Shown here one piece after another: positions 1 to 9,136 of a stretch of DNA of 37,479 bases. This DNA comes from an uncultured Clostridia bacterium (GTDB taxonomy: Bacteria > Bacillota > Clostridia > Oscillospirales > Ruminococcaceae). Numbering within the stretch: the first letter of the stretch is position 1; each line of letters begins with the position of its first letter. Below the pieces are notes generated by a model that saw nothing but the letters and a program-made list of their open reading frames with translations, was not told where the DNA came from and searched no databases. Location of the stretch: assembly GCA_947631535.1 (NCBI GenBank), contig CANRLU010000010.1, positions 1-37,479 on the forward strand, in the 5' to 3' direction. Both the position numbers and the translations under genes were made by a program.

Positions 1-188
1 AATGTAGATACCATCATGCACTATAAATGAGCGTCTAAGCTATCGGCTACACTCATATAATAACAATTTTCCGCAGTTTTCTTTCATGGTGCTTAAAAAG
101 GGTATTACCCCAATTTGACAACAGAAAATATAAAAATGTCAGCATTTTGGACACATCTTGTGCATTTGACATATTATGATGCAGGCTA

Positions 189-1571
189 TTGCAAAACGGA
201 GAATTATATGATAAAATAATAATAAATTATTACAGAGCAAGGATATCGCATATTTTGGATGTACATATGAATAAGAATAGTAAGCGGAAATTACAAAAGC
301 TAAAACATCAGAGATATGTTAATCGTAAGATACAAAAGTGGCTAAGAAAGAGAAACAACTCGCAGAGCGTTGAATGTTTATCGCATATCGGCGTAGGAGC
401 TTATAAAAAATTTGAGTATACTTCTGATGTTTTTGAGTGCCTAAAAAGGGCAGACTTCTTAGTGCCAACTAATTTCGAGTCTTCTGTTGTCCCTTTGACC
501 ATTCCGGAAGTTTTTTGCCTATCAAAAAACCCTGATGAATCATTGGGGTTTTTGCGAACCTTATACAGCGCCCTGTTGAATCCCGATGTTACGGAAATCC
601 ATTTTAATCATTTTAATTGCAGGTATATGGGCGTATGCGCTTCCACTATAATGGATATAATAATATTGGAATGCGTAAGATTTATAAGGAGCAAAGGCAG
701 GACAATTCGGATTTCCGGAAGTGTAAAAGATGGCAGGATTTCAGATAGCGATGAAGTAGATACTTTAGTAAAAATGAGCGGTTTACTCAACCATTTGGAC
801 ATATATCGAGGCAAAATTCAAAATGTTGAAAAGCTGGATTTATTAGTAAAAGGCGAATCATCTGAAGTTGCCGAGAAGTCTATTGAATATATTAATAGAT
901 CCCTTGCAAGGCATGGATATATGTTAACCAAAGAGGGTGTAAACCATTTTGGCAAATTATTTGGTGAAATAGTTGATAATTGCAAATTACATGGCGGAAC
1001 CTCATCGGTTTGGTATACATTGGGGCATTATGTGTTTGATAAAGACAGCAATCTTGGCAAGTGTAATCTATGCATTTTTGATTTTGGTGATACGATATAT
1101 GAAAGCTTGAAGAATTGTGATCAACCGAAGATTTTGAATAGGATCACACACTATGTAAAAAAATCACTAATTTCGTTTAAGTCTGTGAGAGACAAAGAAA
1201 CATTATATACTCTGTTTTCCTTACAGCAAAGAGTATCCCGAATTATTGATAAGAATGTAGTAAGGGGCAATGGGACGGTAACATTTATTGAGGCCATTTT
1301 GAAATTATTTAATACTAACGATCGCAATTTCAAATCGTGTTTTAGTATTACATCTGGAAAGTGCAGTATACTTTTTGATGGAAAGTATCAATTAGCGGAA
1401 AAATCATATGCGAGCGGGTATTCAAATAAGATTATAGCGTTTAACCCGGAAAATGATTTAACTAAAGAACCTGACACGGATTATGTCAGAACACTTAAAA
1501 ACAGTTTTCCAGGAACAGCTATATCAATGGAATTATATATTGATAGTAAATATTTGAAAGGAGTCGACTGA
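189..1571 (+). CDS. STAS-like + GHKL/HATPase-like protein (putative partner-switch ATPase, gene 1 of cassette)
   Basis: 460-aa ORF (TTG start at 189, or ATG at 267). Middle segment resembles a STAS fold (VTEIHFNHFNCRYMGVCASTIMDIIILECVRFIRSKGRTIRISG...MSGLLNHLDI). C-terminal half has a GHKL N-box-like motif (FGKLFGEIVDNCKLHGG) followed by a CNLCIFDFGDTIYESLK G1-like segment. AT-rich. Confidence 0.7.
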   Translation: MQNGELYDKIIINYYRARISHILDVHMNKNSKRKLQKLKHQRYVNRKIQKWLRKRNNSQSVECLSHIGVGAYKKFEYTSDVFECLKRADFLVPTNFESSVVPLTIPEVFCLSKNPDESLGFLRTLYSALLNPDVTEIHFNHFNCRYMGVCASTIMDIIILECVRFIRSKGRTIRISGSVKDGRISDSDEVDTLVKMSGLLNHLDIYRGKIQNVEKLDLLVKGESSEVAEKSIEYINRSLARHGYMLTKEGVNHFGKLFGEIVDNCKLHGGTSSVWYTLGHYVFDKDSNLGKCNLCIFDFGDTIYESLKNCDQPKILNRITHYVKKSLISFKSVRDKETLYTLFSLQQRVSRIIDKNVVRGNGTVTFIEAILKLFNTNDRNFKSCFSITSGKCSILFDGKYQLAEKSYASGYSNKIIAFNPENDLTKEPDTDYVRTLKNSFPGTAISMELYIDSKYLKGVD

Positions 1572-1572
1572 T

Positions 1573-1899
1573 GTGGATAGGATAGATATGAGTGTTATAA
1601 GGGGAAAAAAGTACAAGGTGTTGTCCGGGGTAGACTTGGGAAAGCGTGCAAGGAAAGAATTCAATTTAGACTTACTTGATGAGCAAAAAAATGACGTTAC
1701 ATTCTTTGTCCCAAAAGATGTCTTTTCTGTCAATTCTTCTTTCTTTTCTGGGATGTTTCAAGCGAGTCTTAAAGAATTGGGAGAGAAAGAATTTCGCGAA
1801 AGATACAAGTTTGAATGTGATGATATTATCATGATGAATATTGAAAATGGAATTAGTAACATAGTTAATACAACGGATTTATTAGGCGGACAGTCATGA
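1573..1899 (+). CDS. STAS-like (DUF4325-like) small protein, gene 2 of cassette
   Basis: 108-aa ORF, GTG start 2 nt after the stop of gene 1, with GAAAGGAG 8 nt upstream. The VNSSFFSGMFQASLKELGEKEFRERYKFE segment resembles STAS-like DUF4325 proteins. Confidence 0.7.
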   Translation: MDRIDMSVIRGKKYKVLSGVDLGKRARKEFNLDLLDEQKNDVTFFVPKDVFSVNSSFFSGMFQASLKELGEKEFRERYKFECDDIIMMNIENGISNIVNTTDLLGGQS

Positions 1900-2567
1900 A
1901 AGAAAAGTCAGATGCTAAAAAAACAAATACAAAAAGCAAAATAAAGGGTTTTCCTACTTGTTTGTTTTTCTTCTTTTTATTATTTACCGTTTTATTGTTG
2001 ATTTTTTTAGAAATTTGTGATTTTAAGACTTCTAGTGCAGAGGATAAAATTAGGAATGTAACATCTATATTCACTTGTATAACTGCCTCTGTTTCCCTTT
2101 ACATTGCTAGTGCTGCTAGAAAAGAAGCGATAAACAACAGAATTATTGACAGAAAAAATGACATAACGCAGAATTGGTACAACACTTTAATCATTGAACG
2201 CCATTTAGATGCTGTTTTAATGTTTTTTGACAGCTGTGTAGAACTTATTGGAGTTTTGAAAGAAATTAATGCGAACAGAGAGAATATTTCATACTCAGAC
2301 TATGATGAACAATGTAAAGCTAAAGTAATGAAACCGTTTACAAAGCAATACACACGTTTGCAATATAGTTTAGTATCTGATGCTAAAATCATAAGCGTGG
2401 AGTTATCTAATAAACTCTATGAATTGTTCGCTGAGTTCCAAGATGGTTTTGCTACGCGAGTAGATACCAAAAATCCGAATTACGAGACAATTAAGAATTA
2501 CATAACTGACACTCAAGTCAATATGGTCAAGTTGATTAAAGAGTATAATACCGGTATGATGGATTAA
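1896..2567 (+). CDS. Two-TM membrane protein, gene 3 of cassette (putative effector)
   Basis: 223-aa ORF, ATG overlaps the preceding stop (ATGA). Two hydrophobic stretches (FPTCLFFFFLLFTVLLLIFLEI and VTSIFTCITASVSLYIASAA) followed by a long soluble, probably helical region. Confidence 0.7.
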   Translation: MKEKSDAKKTNTKSKIKGFPTCLFFFFLLFTVLLLIFLEICDFKTSSAEDKIRNVTSIFTCITASVSLYIASAARKEAINNRIIDRKNDITQNWYNTLIIERHLDAVLMFFDSCVELIGVLKEINANRENISYSDYDEQCKAKVMKPFTKQYTRLQYSLVSDAKIISVELSNKLYELFAEFQDGFATRVDTKNPNYETIKNYITDTQVNMVKLIKEYNTGMMD

Positions 2568-2660
2568 TATTAATCTTGATTGACTTGAGCAAACCAACCT
2601 ATTATGTATTCGGGGCGGACTATTATAGATAGTGTTCATCTATTTCAATCCTAAAGTCCA

Positions 2661-2694
2661 AAATGGGGCTGTCGCAAGAGCAGCCCCATTTTTT
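2661..2694 (+). terminator. Rho-independent terminator
   Basis: AAATGGGGCTG-TCGCAAGAG-CAGCCCCATTTTTT, perfect stem followed by a T run. Confidence 0.85.
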
Positions 2695-2728
2695 AATAAA
2701 TGTAAAGAAATTTAGGGAGGGATAAGTT

Positions 2729-3982
2729 ATGTCATTGTTTGGTAAAAAAGAAAAAGAGGAAATTGCGCGTCTTAAAGCCCAAATGACGCCGGAACAAATT
2801 CAGCTTGCAGATGTTACAGGCGAACTGGAGCGCGCAAAAGCGCAGCTTCGGACAATACAGCAGAGTTTGTTGCAGGCGCAGAATGAACTTGCAGCAAAAA
2901 AAGCGCAGATTATTGAAACCGACGAAGCCATTCTTATGCAGTCGTTTGGATTTTACACGCCTCATTACAGCTGTTCCTCATCGGAGCAATATCAATATAG
3001 ATTAAAGGCTATCCGTGATATGCAAAAGGGCATGATCAAAGACGGTTCGGCTGTCTCCGGAAATATGAACTGGCAGGTCAACGGCAGCGCTGCCAATGGC
3101 AGAAAAATGGTGGCTGACATGCAAAAGCTTTTGTTGCGAGCGTATAACGCGGAATGTGACGATGCTATTGAGCATGTTAAATTCAATAACATTGAATCTT
3201 GTCAGAAGAAAATTACCGCATCGGCAGAAGCAATTTCAAAGCTCGGCTCTATGATGAGCATTGCTATTTCTCCAAGGTATATATCTTTGAAAATCAGCGA
3301 ACTTAACCTGATGCACGAATATCAGATGAAAAAGCAAGACGAAAAAGAGGAACAAAAGAGGCTGCGAGAAGAATTGCGCGAACAGGCCAAGCTGCAAAAG
3401 GAAATAGAAAACGCCCGCAAAGAAATCGAAAAGGAGCAAACGCATTATCAAAATGCGCTTAAAAAGCTGGATATGCAAATTGCATCTGCGGGTGAAGCTG
3501 AAAAAGAAATGCTTGCCGAAAAGCGCGCCGAAATCACGGCTCAGCTATCGGAACTTGATAAGGCAATAAAAGATGTGGACTACCGTGCTGCAAATCAAAA
3601 GGCGGGATATGTTTATGTCATATCCAACATTGGTGCCTTTGGTGAGGGCGTATACAAAATCGGTATGACGAGGAGGCTTGACCCGACAGAGCGCATAGAG
3701 GAGCTCGGAGATGCCTCGGTCCCGTTTGACTTTGATATACATGCTATGATATTCACAGAGGACGCACCGAAGTTGGAAGCTGCTTTACATAAGGCATTTG
3801 AGGACAGAAGGGTAAATATGATCAATGCCCGACGTGAATTTTTCAGAGTATCGCTTGATGAAATTAAAAGCGTTATACGTCAGAACTTTGACAAGACAGT
3901 TGAGTTTGTTGATATACCTGACGCAGAACAATACCGTCAAACTTTATTGATGCAAAAGGCTCAACTGCAAAGCGAACGGTAG
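2729..3982 (+). CDS. DUF4041/MUG113 (T5orf172, GIY-YIG-like) domain protein with coiled coil
   Basis: 417-aa ORF with RBS GGGAGGG. Long coiled-coil region; C-terminal YVYVISNIGAFGEGVYKIGMTRRLDPTERIEELGDASVPFDFDIHAMIFTEDAPKLEAALHKAFEDRRVN is typical of MUG113/T5orf172 GIY-YIG-like domains. Confidence 0.85.
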   Translation: MSLFGKKEKEEIARLKAQMTPEQIQLADVTGELERAKAQLRTIQQSLLQAQNELAAKKAQIIETDEAILMQSFGFYTPHYSCSSSEQYQYRLKAIRDMQKGMIKDGSAVSGNMNWQVNGSAANGRKMVADMQKLLLRAYNAECDDAIEHVKFNNIESCQKKITASAEAISKLGSMMSIAISPRYISLKISELNLMHEYQMKKQDEKEEQKRLREELREQAKLQKEIENARKEIEKEQTHYQNALKKLDMQIASAGEAEKEMLAEKRAEITAQLSELDKAIKDVDYRAANQKAGYVYVISNIGAFGEGVYKIGMTRRLDPTERIEELGDASVPFDFDIHAMIFTEDAPKLEAALHKAFEDRRVNMINARREFFRVSLDEIKSVIRQNFDKTVEFVDIPDAEQYRQTLLMQKAQLQSER

Positions 3983-4001
3983 GCGCTTATTCCTGAATAT
4001 G

Positions 4002-4042
4002 AAAATCCCGGCTCGCCTTGTGGTCTGCCGGGAATAATTTTT
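4002..4042. terminator. Likely bidirectional terminator between convergent genes
   Basis: ATCCCGGC...GCCGGGAAT inverted repeat flanked by A- and T-rich runs between convergent CDSs. Confidence 0.6.
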
Positions 4043-4044
4043 GC

Positions 4045-5436
4045 TTAAAACTCCGATATCCTGCGCTTCCATCTGCCCATAAGGTAGACGACTATGTGTA
4101 TTATCATACCCACTATCCAGGATATCAGCAGCGAGATGGGTATGCAGCGGTAGTTTCCGAGAGGAAGCTCGGGCGAGCGGGTGATGTACGCGATCCCGTA
4201 GGCGATCGGTACTCTGAGAACTATTGTCGTCAGAAGTGAGATCCACATCGGAGTCATAGTGTCGCCAGCACCGCGCATAACTCCCGCGAGCGACTGCGTT
4301 ACCGCCATCGCGACGTATCCCACCGCGAGAATACTCATCATTCCGTAGCTCATATCTATGAGCTCCTCGGTGTCGGTGAAAAGACCCATCAGCCCGTGGC
4401 CGAACATCATAATAAGAATAAGGAAGAACGCCGATACCGATACCGCCATAACGGTCCCCTGAACGGTGCCGGATTTCAGCCTGTCGAGCTTTTTGGCGCC
4501 GACGTTCTGGCCGGTATACATCGTCATAGCCTGTCCGAACGAGAAGTTGGGCATCATTGCAAAGCCGTCAACGCGCATAACTACGACGTTTGCCGCCATT
4601 ACCGCATCGCCGAAGGAGTTAGTGAGCCTCTGGACTGCGAGCATCGCGAATGAGAAGATCGCCTGAGTGAGTCCCGAAGGGATACCGAGGCGGAGGGTCT
4701 GAACCGCCAGACCGGTGAGCCTGAAATACTTCCGCTTAATGTCAAAGACCTCGCGCATGTGTAGCATTTTTATGTAGCAGCAGATCGCCGAGATAGCCTG
4801 AGAAATTACGGTCGCGAGGGCGACGCCGAAGACTTCCATCCTGAAGACGGCGACAAACAGAAGGTCGAGACCGATATTAAGCGTCGCGGAGATGAGCAAA
4901 AATCCGAGAGCCGAGACCGAATCACCCATTCCGCGGAGGATTCCCGAGAGGATATTGTAATAGAAGGTGCCGATAATTCCGAGAAAGCAGACGGTCAGAT
5001 AATCGGAGCTCCAGCGGAAGATGTCGCCCTCGGGGGTGTCGAGCATTTTGAGAAGCGGGGTCGTGATCAGGCTGCCGAGTATCATTATGATTACCGAGCC
5101 GATCGCAGAAAGGGTTATCGCGTTGCAGATCGTTGTCGAGAGGTTTACGCGGTCGTTCGCGCCGAAATACTGTGAAACGAGGATCCCGACGCCGGTCGAA
5201 AGACCGATCAGCAGGGCGAACATCAGGTTTAAGACCGGCCCCGCTCCACCGACGGCCGCGATGGCGCCGTCGCCGACGTATTTTCCGACGACGATGGTAT
5301 CGACGGTATTATATAGCTGCTGCGCGATGTTGCCTATAAGCATCGGAATCGCAAATTCGGCGATCCTCACGGCAGGTCTTCCCACCGACATATCCTTCGG
5401 CGAGAAAAACGTTTTCATTGACTGCATAAAACTCAT
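4045..5436 (-). CDS. MATE family efflux transporter
   Basis: 463-aa multi-TM protein; IAQQLYNTVDTIVVGKYVGDGAIAAVG and internal repeats typical of MATE/NorM/DinF proteins. Confidence 0.93.
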   Translation of the reverse strand: MSFMQSMKTFFSPKDMSVGRPAVRIAEFAIPMLIGNIAQQLYNTVDTIVVGKYVGDGAIAAVGGAGPVLNLMFALLIGLSTGVGILVSQYFGANDRVNLSTTICNAITLSAIGSVIIMILGSLITTPLLKMLDTPEGDIFRWSSDYLTVCFLGIIGTFYYNILSGILRGMGDSVSALGFLLISATLNIGLDLLFVAVFRMEVFGVALATVISQAISAICCYIKMLHMREVFDIKRKYFRLTGLAVQTLRLGIPSGLTQAIFSFAMLAVQRLTNSFGDAVMAANVVVMRVDGFAMMPNFSFGQAMTMYTGQNVGAKKLDRLKSGTVQGTVMAVSVSAFFLILIMMFGHGLMGLFTDTEELIDMSYGMMSILAVGYVAMAVTQSLAGVMRGAGDTMTPMWISLLTTIVLRVPIAYGIAYITRSPELPLGNYRCIPISLLISWIVGMIIHIVVYLMGRWKRRISEF

Positions 5437-5517
5437 TTCATAACTTCCTTGATTATTTAAAATAATTTAATAACTGAATCTTATTACGCACACCGCAATT
5501 TATACGGCGACTCTACT

Positions 5518-5546
5518 AATATAGCACTAATGCGCGATAATGTCAA
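5518..5546 (-). promoter_or_regulatory. Sigma-A-type promoter for MATE gene
   Basis: On the minus strand: TTGACA-N17-TATATT. Confidence 0.65.
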
Positions 5547-5731
5547 ATACGCAAATAGCCGATATTAGGGCGCCTGCGGGCAAAGGTTTTGGGCAAACTT
5601 CACCATTGACGGATAATGAGTAGGAAGACTTTCGGCCGAGCCTGCCGCAAAAAGATTTCGGGGTTAAAATACCCTTCTCAAGCGTGAAAGGATAGGAGGG
5701 GAGGCAAAAGTTCCAGTCTCTTCCCTTATTA

Positions 5732-5760
5732 TTGACTAATTCCGATAAATGTGCTATACT
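5732..5760 (+). promoter_or_regulatory. Sigma-A-type promoter
   Basis: TTGACT-N17-TATACT, 36 bp upstream of the ATG at 5796. Confidence 0.7.
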
Positions 5761-5795
5761 GTTCCGGAAAGCTTATTTCAAAGGAGCACTTTATC

Positions 5796-6533
5796 ATGAA
5801 AAACGATGAGATCTTTTCCGAAACGGAAGATACAAAACTTAAACAGTTCCTTACGGGCGGCAGGGTGTATTCCCAGCTCGCGGTCGCGATAATATCGGCG
5901 CTGGTGCTTATCCTCACTTTCTCCGGCATCTTCGGGATATATTCCAACGTAAGTCAGGCGAAAAACGTAAAGGATATCACCGGCCTCGATGTGTCGAAGG
6001 ACCTCGACGGGCAGTATGTCTCGGGCGCAGCGTATAAATTCCTTGCAAAGCTCGGTTACATAGCCGAGTCTGACCGCGCCGCCACTCACTACTATTATCT
6101 TATGTATCTCGACGCTTCCGACGGCGAGCAGTATCTCACCCTTGTTGAAGCTCCGAAAGATATGGACCCCACCATTCAGAACGTAATAGATTCTTTCCTC
6201 ACATATGTCCAGAATCCCGACAGCGCATATATGGGCGGAGCTTTTTCCGACCTCAGCGGGCGATTTAAAAAGATGTCGTCGTCGGAGGAATCTATGATGT
6301 CGTCGGGGATATCTACGCTCGGCCTCACCCAGGAAAAAACGGTGAACTACACCCTTAAGCTCGGCCCGCTCCCCAAGAAGAGCGACACCGTGGCATATTG
6401 GTTCATAGCGGTGCCGTTCTGCGCGGCGTTCGCGGTGAGCACGGTGCTCTTCATCTACGGCACGAGCCTCGAAAACAAGCGCGCCGAGGCCAACAAGAGC
6501 CCCTACCCCTATCTCAACAGGAAGAAAAAATGA
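5796..6533 (+). CDS. Hypothetical membrane protein, two TM segments
   Basis: RBS AAAGGAG and ATG at 5796 (the ORF track start at 5751 lies inside the predicted promoter). Hydrophobic segments near both ends. Confidence 0.8.
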   Translation: MKNDEIFSETEDTKLKQFLTGGRVYSQLAVAIISALVLILTFSGIFGIYSNVSQAKNVKDITGLDVSKDLDGQYVSGAAYKFLAKLGYIAESDRAATHYYYLMYLDASDGEQYLTLVEAPKDMDPTIQNVIDSFLTYVQNPDSAYMGGAFSDLSGRFKKMSSSEESMMSSGISTLGLTQEKTVNYTLKLGPLPKKSDTVAYWFIAVPFCAAFAVSTVLFIYGTSLENKRAEANKSPYPYLNRKKK

Positions 6534-6946
6534 CCGTAAAAGTATATAAAAACGCCGTCCCCGAAGAGGCGGCAAGGCTCCGCGAGGAGATATTTGTGAA
6601 AGAGCAGGGCTTTACCGACGAGTTCGACGAGTTTGATTCGCGCTCGCTCCACCTTGTTGTGTTCGACGAAGGCGAGCCCGTTGCCACGCTGCGGTTTTAC
6701 GACGAGGGCGGCGGCTCATACCACATAGGCCGTGTGGCGGTAAAAAAAGACCGCCGCGGCGGGGGCCTCGGCAGGCAGCTTATAGACGAAGCCGTGAAAG
6801 AGGTAAAACTTCTGGGCGGCAGCGCGCTGACCGTCGGCGCGCAGGAAGACAAGTCGGGGTTCTATTCGCGCTGCGGCTTTAAGCAGTGCGGCGAAAGATA
6901 TTTCGAGCAGGACTACCCGCACATACCTATGAAAAAGGATATATGA
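6530..6946 (+). CDS. GNAT family N-acetyltransferase
   Basis: ATG overlaps the upstream stop (ATGA). VATLRFYDEGGGSYHIGRVAVKKDRRGGGLGRQLIDEAVKE is a GNAT acetyl-CoA binding motif. Confidence 0.92.
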   Translation: MTVKVYKNAVPEEAARLREEIFVKEQGFTDEFDEFDSRSLHLVVFDEGEPVATLRFYDEGGGSYHIGRVAVKKDRRGGGLGRQLIDEAVKEVKLLGGSALTVGAQEDKSGFYSRCGFKQCGERYFEQDYPHIPMKKDI

Positions 6947-6948
6947 AA

Positions 6949-6981
6949 ATACCGTCGGGCTTTATACCCGACGGTTTCTTT
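6949..6981. terminator. Rho-independent terminator
   Basis: ACCGTCGGG-CTTTATA-CCCGACGGT followed by TTCTTT, between convergent genes. Confidence 0.8.
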
Positions 6982-7399
6982 ATGAGCACTTTACGTCTAT
7001 TTCGAGGTCGTAGTCGCCGAGAAGGGTCGAGTTGATGTCTATAACATAGCTCGCCTTCACCTTTCCGCCGATGTCGGTCAAAAGGCTCTCGACGTTTTTG
7101 GCCAGCACGCCTATCTTCATCTCGCCGAACGGGGTGCCGTAGAGGCTGAAATTCTTTTTGCCTCTCTCGATGTAAAGCTCGCTCGAAAAAGCCCCCGAGC
7201 GCAAAAGCTCTATCCTCGAGCCGTCGAGGACCTTGAGGACGGTCTTCGAGCCCTCATAGCCGGTGGCGTCGGTGTCTTCATAGCAAAGCTCGTAGCCCGA
7301 CTTTATTTTTCTGAAAGACCCCTCGGTTATCACCTCGGTTTCGTTCTGGTCGCTGCCGTCGTGCTGTATGCTCTTAATTTTTATAACTGCTTCACTCAT
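6980..7399 (-). CDS. DUF1934 domain-containing protein (YwiB-like)
   Basis: 139-aa beta-barrel-like protein; GSFRKIKSGYELCYEDTDATGYEGSKTVLKV pattern. Confidence 0.8.
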   Translation of the reverse strand: MSEAVIKIKSIQHDGSDQNETEVITEGSFRKIKSGYELCYEDTDATGYEGSKTVLKVLDGSRIELLRSGAFSSELYIERGKKNFSLYGTPFGEMKIGVLAKNVESLLTDIGGKVKASYVIDINSTLLGDYDLEIDVKCS

Positions 7400-7426
7400 T
7401 TTCGACTCCTCTTTTCGGTTCTCGCG

Positions 7427-8236
7427 CTATCCGAGGCTGCATTTTTCGATCTCCGCTCCGTCGAGGTCAATAAAATGCGCTGCGCTCTCGCGGAACAGCT
7501 CCACGCTGTCGGTGCAATAGAGCTTTAGGCTCCCCGCACCGCTTTTTTTGTTTAACAGACCTTTTTCTCTCAAAAGCTTTTCGGCATATCTTGCCGCCTC
7601 GGCGCCCGAGGATATAAGGCTCACAGCGCTCCCCACGGTGTCTGAGATTATCTGCGAGAGCAGCGGATAATGCGTGCAGCCGAGAATAAGCGCGTCTATT
7701 CCCTGCTCTTTCAGCGGAGAGAGATATTCCCTCGCAAATTCCTCGGTGGGCAGGCAACCGCGGTATGTATAGCCGTTTTCCACAAGCGGCACAAACATCG
7801 GGCAGGCCCGCGAGAACACCTCCGCTTCGGGGGATATCTGCTTTATAAGGCGCTCGTAGCAGCCGCTTCTTACGGAGGCGCTCGTTGCGATGACGCCTAT
7901 TTTTTTGTTCTTCGAGGCCCTGCAGGCGGCTTCGACGGTGGGCTGGATAACTCCGGTGCAGAAAGCCGGCGCAAAGGCGTTTTCTCCCACCATCACGCTC
8001 GAAACCGTTCCGCAGGCGGCTATCGTGAATTTTACGCCGAGGTTTTTCAGAAAATCATAGTCCTGCTCGGCGTAGCGAAGCACCGTTTCGCGGCTCTTCG
8101 TGCCGTATGGAACTCTCGCCGTGTCTCCAAGATATACGATGTCCTCATTCGGAAGTATCCTTCTCAGCTCGATGACGGCGGTAAGGCCGCCTATACCCGA
8201 GTCGAACACCCCTATGGGGCGGTTGTCGGTATACAT
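7427..8236 (-). CDS. murI: Glutamate racemase
   Basis: IGVFDSGIGGLTAVIELRRILPNEDIVYLGDTARVPYG and ALILGCTHYPLL motifs. Confidence 0.97.
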   Translation of the reverse strand: MYTDNRPIGVFDSGIGGLTAVIELRRILPNEDIVYLGDTARVPYGTKSRETVLRYAEQDYDFLKNLGVKFTIAACGTVSSVMVGENAFAPAFCTGVIQPTVEAACRASKNKKIGVIATSASVRSGCYERLIKQISPEAEVFSRACPMFVPLVENGYTYRGCLPTEEFAREYLSPLKEQGIDALILGCTHYPLLSQIISDTVGSAVSLISSGAEAARYAEKLLREKGLLNKKSGAGSLKLYCTDSVELFRESAAHFIDLDGAEIEKCSLG

Positions 8237-8292
8237 ATATAAATGTCGCTCCTTTTTCGGATAGTGATAAATACTATGCCGCGCAGCCGAAA

Positions 8293-8766
8293 CTATTCGT
8301 CGCGGCGCTTTTCGAGTATGCTCTCGGTGGGAAGGTCGTTGAATTCACGTTTTTTCTCGGCGCGGGCAGAGGCTATCTGCCAAACCCTCGCTATAAAGAG
8401 CGCGAGGGCGAGCAGCGCAAACCCGACGACGGGCATATACCGCTGCTCGAACGTGGGCTTAAACACGACCTCTTTTAAGTCGGCGGCCTTGTCCATCATT
8501 TCGCGTGCGGGTTTGAGATAAACGGCGAGCCCCACGATGCTGGGAAGAATCTGTATTATATAAAACCTGAGCCAGCAGAGGACGAGCGCTGCGAGCAGCA
8601 CCGCGCTGCCTGCAAGAAACCACACCGAAAGGTGGGAATCAACGGGGTCGTTGAGCCAGAAATTCAAAATGGCAACTCCGCTCCAGAAAAAGCAGGACCA
8701 CAGATAAACGGCGGTCATTGCCGCCTTCGCAACGATATGTACAGGCTTATCCGCCGGTCTTTTCAT
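8293..8766 (-). CDS. Hypothetical membrane protein
   Basis: 157-aa ORF with several hydrophobic segments; overlaps the stop of the upstream co-directional DUF2500 gene. Confidence 0.7.
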   Translation of the reverse strand: MKRPADKPVHIVAKAAMTAVYLWSCFFWSGVAILNFWLNDPVDSHLSVWFLAGSAVLLAALVLCWLRFYIIQILPSIVGLAVYLKPAREMMDKAADLKEVVFKPTFEQRYMPVVGFALLALALFIARVWQIASARAEKKREFNDLPTESILEKRRDE

Positions 8767-9136
8767 TCAGATCACTTTCCTTTAAAAGCATGTCTTTTTC
8801 AAAATGCAGGAATTTTTCGGCGTGATAAATAAGATATCCGGTGTCGCCCTCCGAAACGGCGTCGTATTCCTGCCGGAGCACGTTAAAGCTGAGCTCTTCG
8901 CCGTTTTCGTCGGCAAAAGTCAGAAAATACACGGTTTTTCCCGTCCTCACTCCGTTGCTCACAAATTCGCCGCTTCCGGTTTCGCAGCGCTTTGCCGTCA
9001 CCTTTGCGCGGACATTTTTATCCGGCGAGCGTTTATGCGAAACAAGACTGCATATATTTACGATGATCATTCTCAAAAACAGCGCAGCGACTATAATGAA
9101 CACCGCCGCCGATAAAATATCTCTCAAAGAATCCAT
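8747..9136 (-). CDS. DUF2500 domain-containing protein
   Basis: N-terminal TM segment; VRAKVTAKRCETGSG...YFLTFADENGEELSFNVLRQEYDAVSEGDTGYLIYHAEKFLHFEK typical of DUF2500. Confidence 0.8.
   Translation of the reverse strand: MDSLRDILSAAVFIIVAALFLRMIIVNICSLVSHKRSPDKNVRAKVTAKRCETGSGEFVSNGVRTGKTVYFLTFADENGEELSFNVLRQEYDAVSEGDTGYLIYHAEKFLHFEKDMLLKESDLNEKTGG

Noticed and set aside
115-194. Promoter for the three-gene cassette (TTGACA at 115 and 166)
   Set aside because: -35-like hexamers exist but neither has a convincing -10 at 16-18 bp, so no promoter was called.
5778-6575. 265-aa minus-strand ORF
   Set aside because: Antisense to the co-oriented membrane protein/GNAT pair, which have a promoter, RBS and ATGA coupling.
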